From CAKVLS01 sp045651685 (lineage in GTDB: Bacteria; Bacillota; Clostridia; Christensenellales; UBA1242): a DNA stretch of 30,515 nucleotides. The notes below the pieces were generated by a model that had not been told where the DNA came from, did not search any database, and worked only from the letters and a program-made list of their open reading frames with translations. Position numbers and translations under genes: made by a program. Positions 30,480-30,515 of the stretch are shown here, one piece after another (positions within the stretch are counted from its first letter, which is position 1; each line of letters begins with the position of its first letter). The DNA is taken from assembly GCA_045651685.1 (NCBI GenBank), contig JAZRSV010000006.1, forward strand, positions 1 to 30,515. Reading direction: 5' to 3'.

Positions 30480-30515
30480 ACAAAATGGTTATATTATAAT
30501 ATATATTTTTTATAT

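Noticed and set aside
1..30515. tRNA, rRNA, CRISPR array or riboswitch
   Set aside because: No cloverleaf, rRNA-like stretch, regularly spaced repeat array or recognisable riboswitch consensus was seen on either strand. A covariance-model search was not possible here.

Overview
The window is a strongly AT-rich bacterial chromosome segment in which almost every gene is on the minus strand. A mraZ-led division and cell-wall (dcw) cluster, SepF, a PASTA-domain class B PBP, a tig-clpP-clpX-engB block and strong AGGAG ribosome binding sites point to a low-GC Gram-positive (Firmicutes/Clostridia-like) organism. MurE carries a DNPR motif, so the peptidoglycan is probably meso-diaminopimelate type. 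An intracellular GH29 alpha-L-fucosidase would suit a gut commensal. The species cannot be named from sequence alone.

Layout, in the direction of minus-strand transcription (high to low coordinate). (1) 30361-24784: a tightly packed operon encoding a short-chain dehydrogenase, a Rossmann methyltransferase-like protein, a GT4 glycosyltransferase, a DisA_N (diadenylate cyclase)-like protein with an N-terminal sensor-like region, an unrecognised helical protein and a LOG/SLOG-type protein. (2) 24712-23020: YgjV-like membrane protein, glyoxalase II-like MBL hydrolase, SepF. (3) 22877-20778: lspA, an RluA-family pseudouridine synthase and two small membrane proteins. (4) 20616-15980: tig, clpP, clpX, engB, then a Cys-containing beta-rich protein of unknown role. 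(5) 15857-14077: metallophosphoesterase, RBBP9-like hydrolase, type 1 idi. (6) 13782-4809: mraZ, rsmH, ftsL-like, pbpB/spoVD-like, murE, mraY, murD, ftsW. The promoter of this cluster overlaps three MraZ boxes at exact 10-bp spacing. murF is absent between murE and mraY, and murG, ftsQ, ftsA and ftsZ do not follow ftsW. (7) 4800-1: an accessory region holding a fucosidase, a methyltransferase, an azoreductase-like flavoprotein (the only confident plus-strand gene), an RBBP9-like hydrolase, a nucleotidyltransferase and a rhomboid protease cut by the window edge.

The most unusual signal is in region 7. The 3' end of ftsW occurs three times: the real gene end (4809 on), a 45-codon copy at 3581-3718 and a 27-codon copy at 2762-2842. 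Each copy is followed by its own terminator. The fucosidase and the methyltransferase each sit between two successive copies. The 3581-3718 copy keeps the FtsW amino-acid sequence almost exactly but has changed codons throughout, including Ser codons swapped between the TCN and AGY boxes. It therefore looks like the tail of a diverged functional ftsW rather than a recent local duplication. A second pair of repeats (1258-1350 and 1965-2063), also a short coding-like tail plus terminator, flanks the RBBP9-like gene in the same arrangement. This suggests stepwise capture of single-gene transcription units at the 3' ends of resident genes. No recombinase is visible in the window.

The DisA_N-like/helical/LOG-like trio at 24784-27747 is the best candidate for an undescribed nucleotide-signalling module. 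It is co-directional and nearly gapless with the membrane-glycolipid-like genes upstream.
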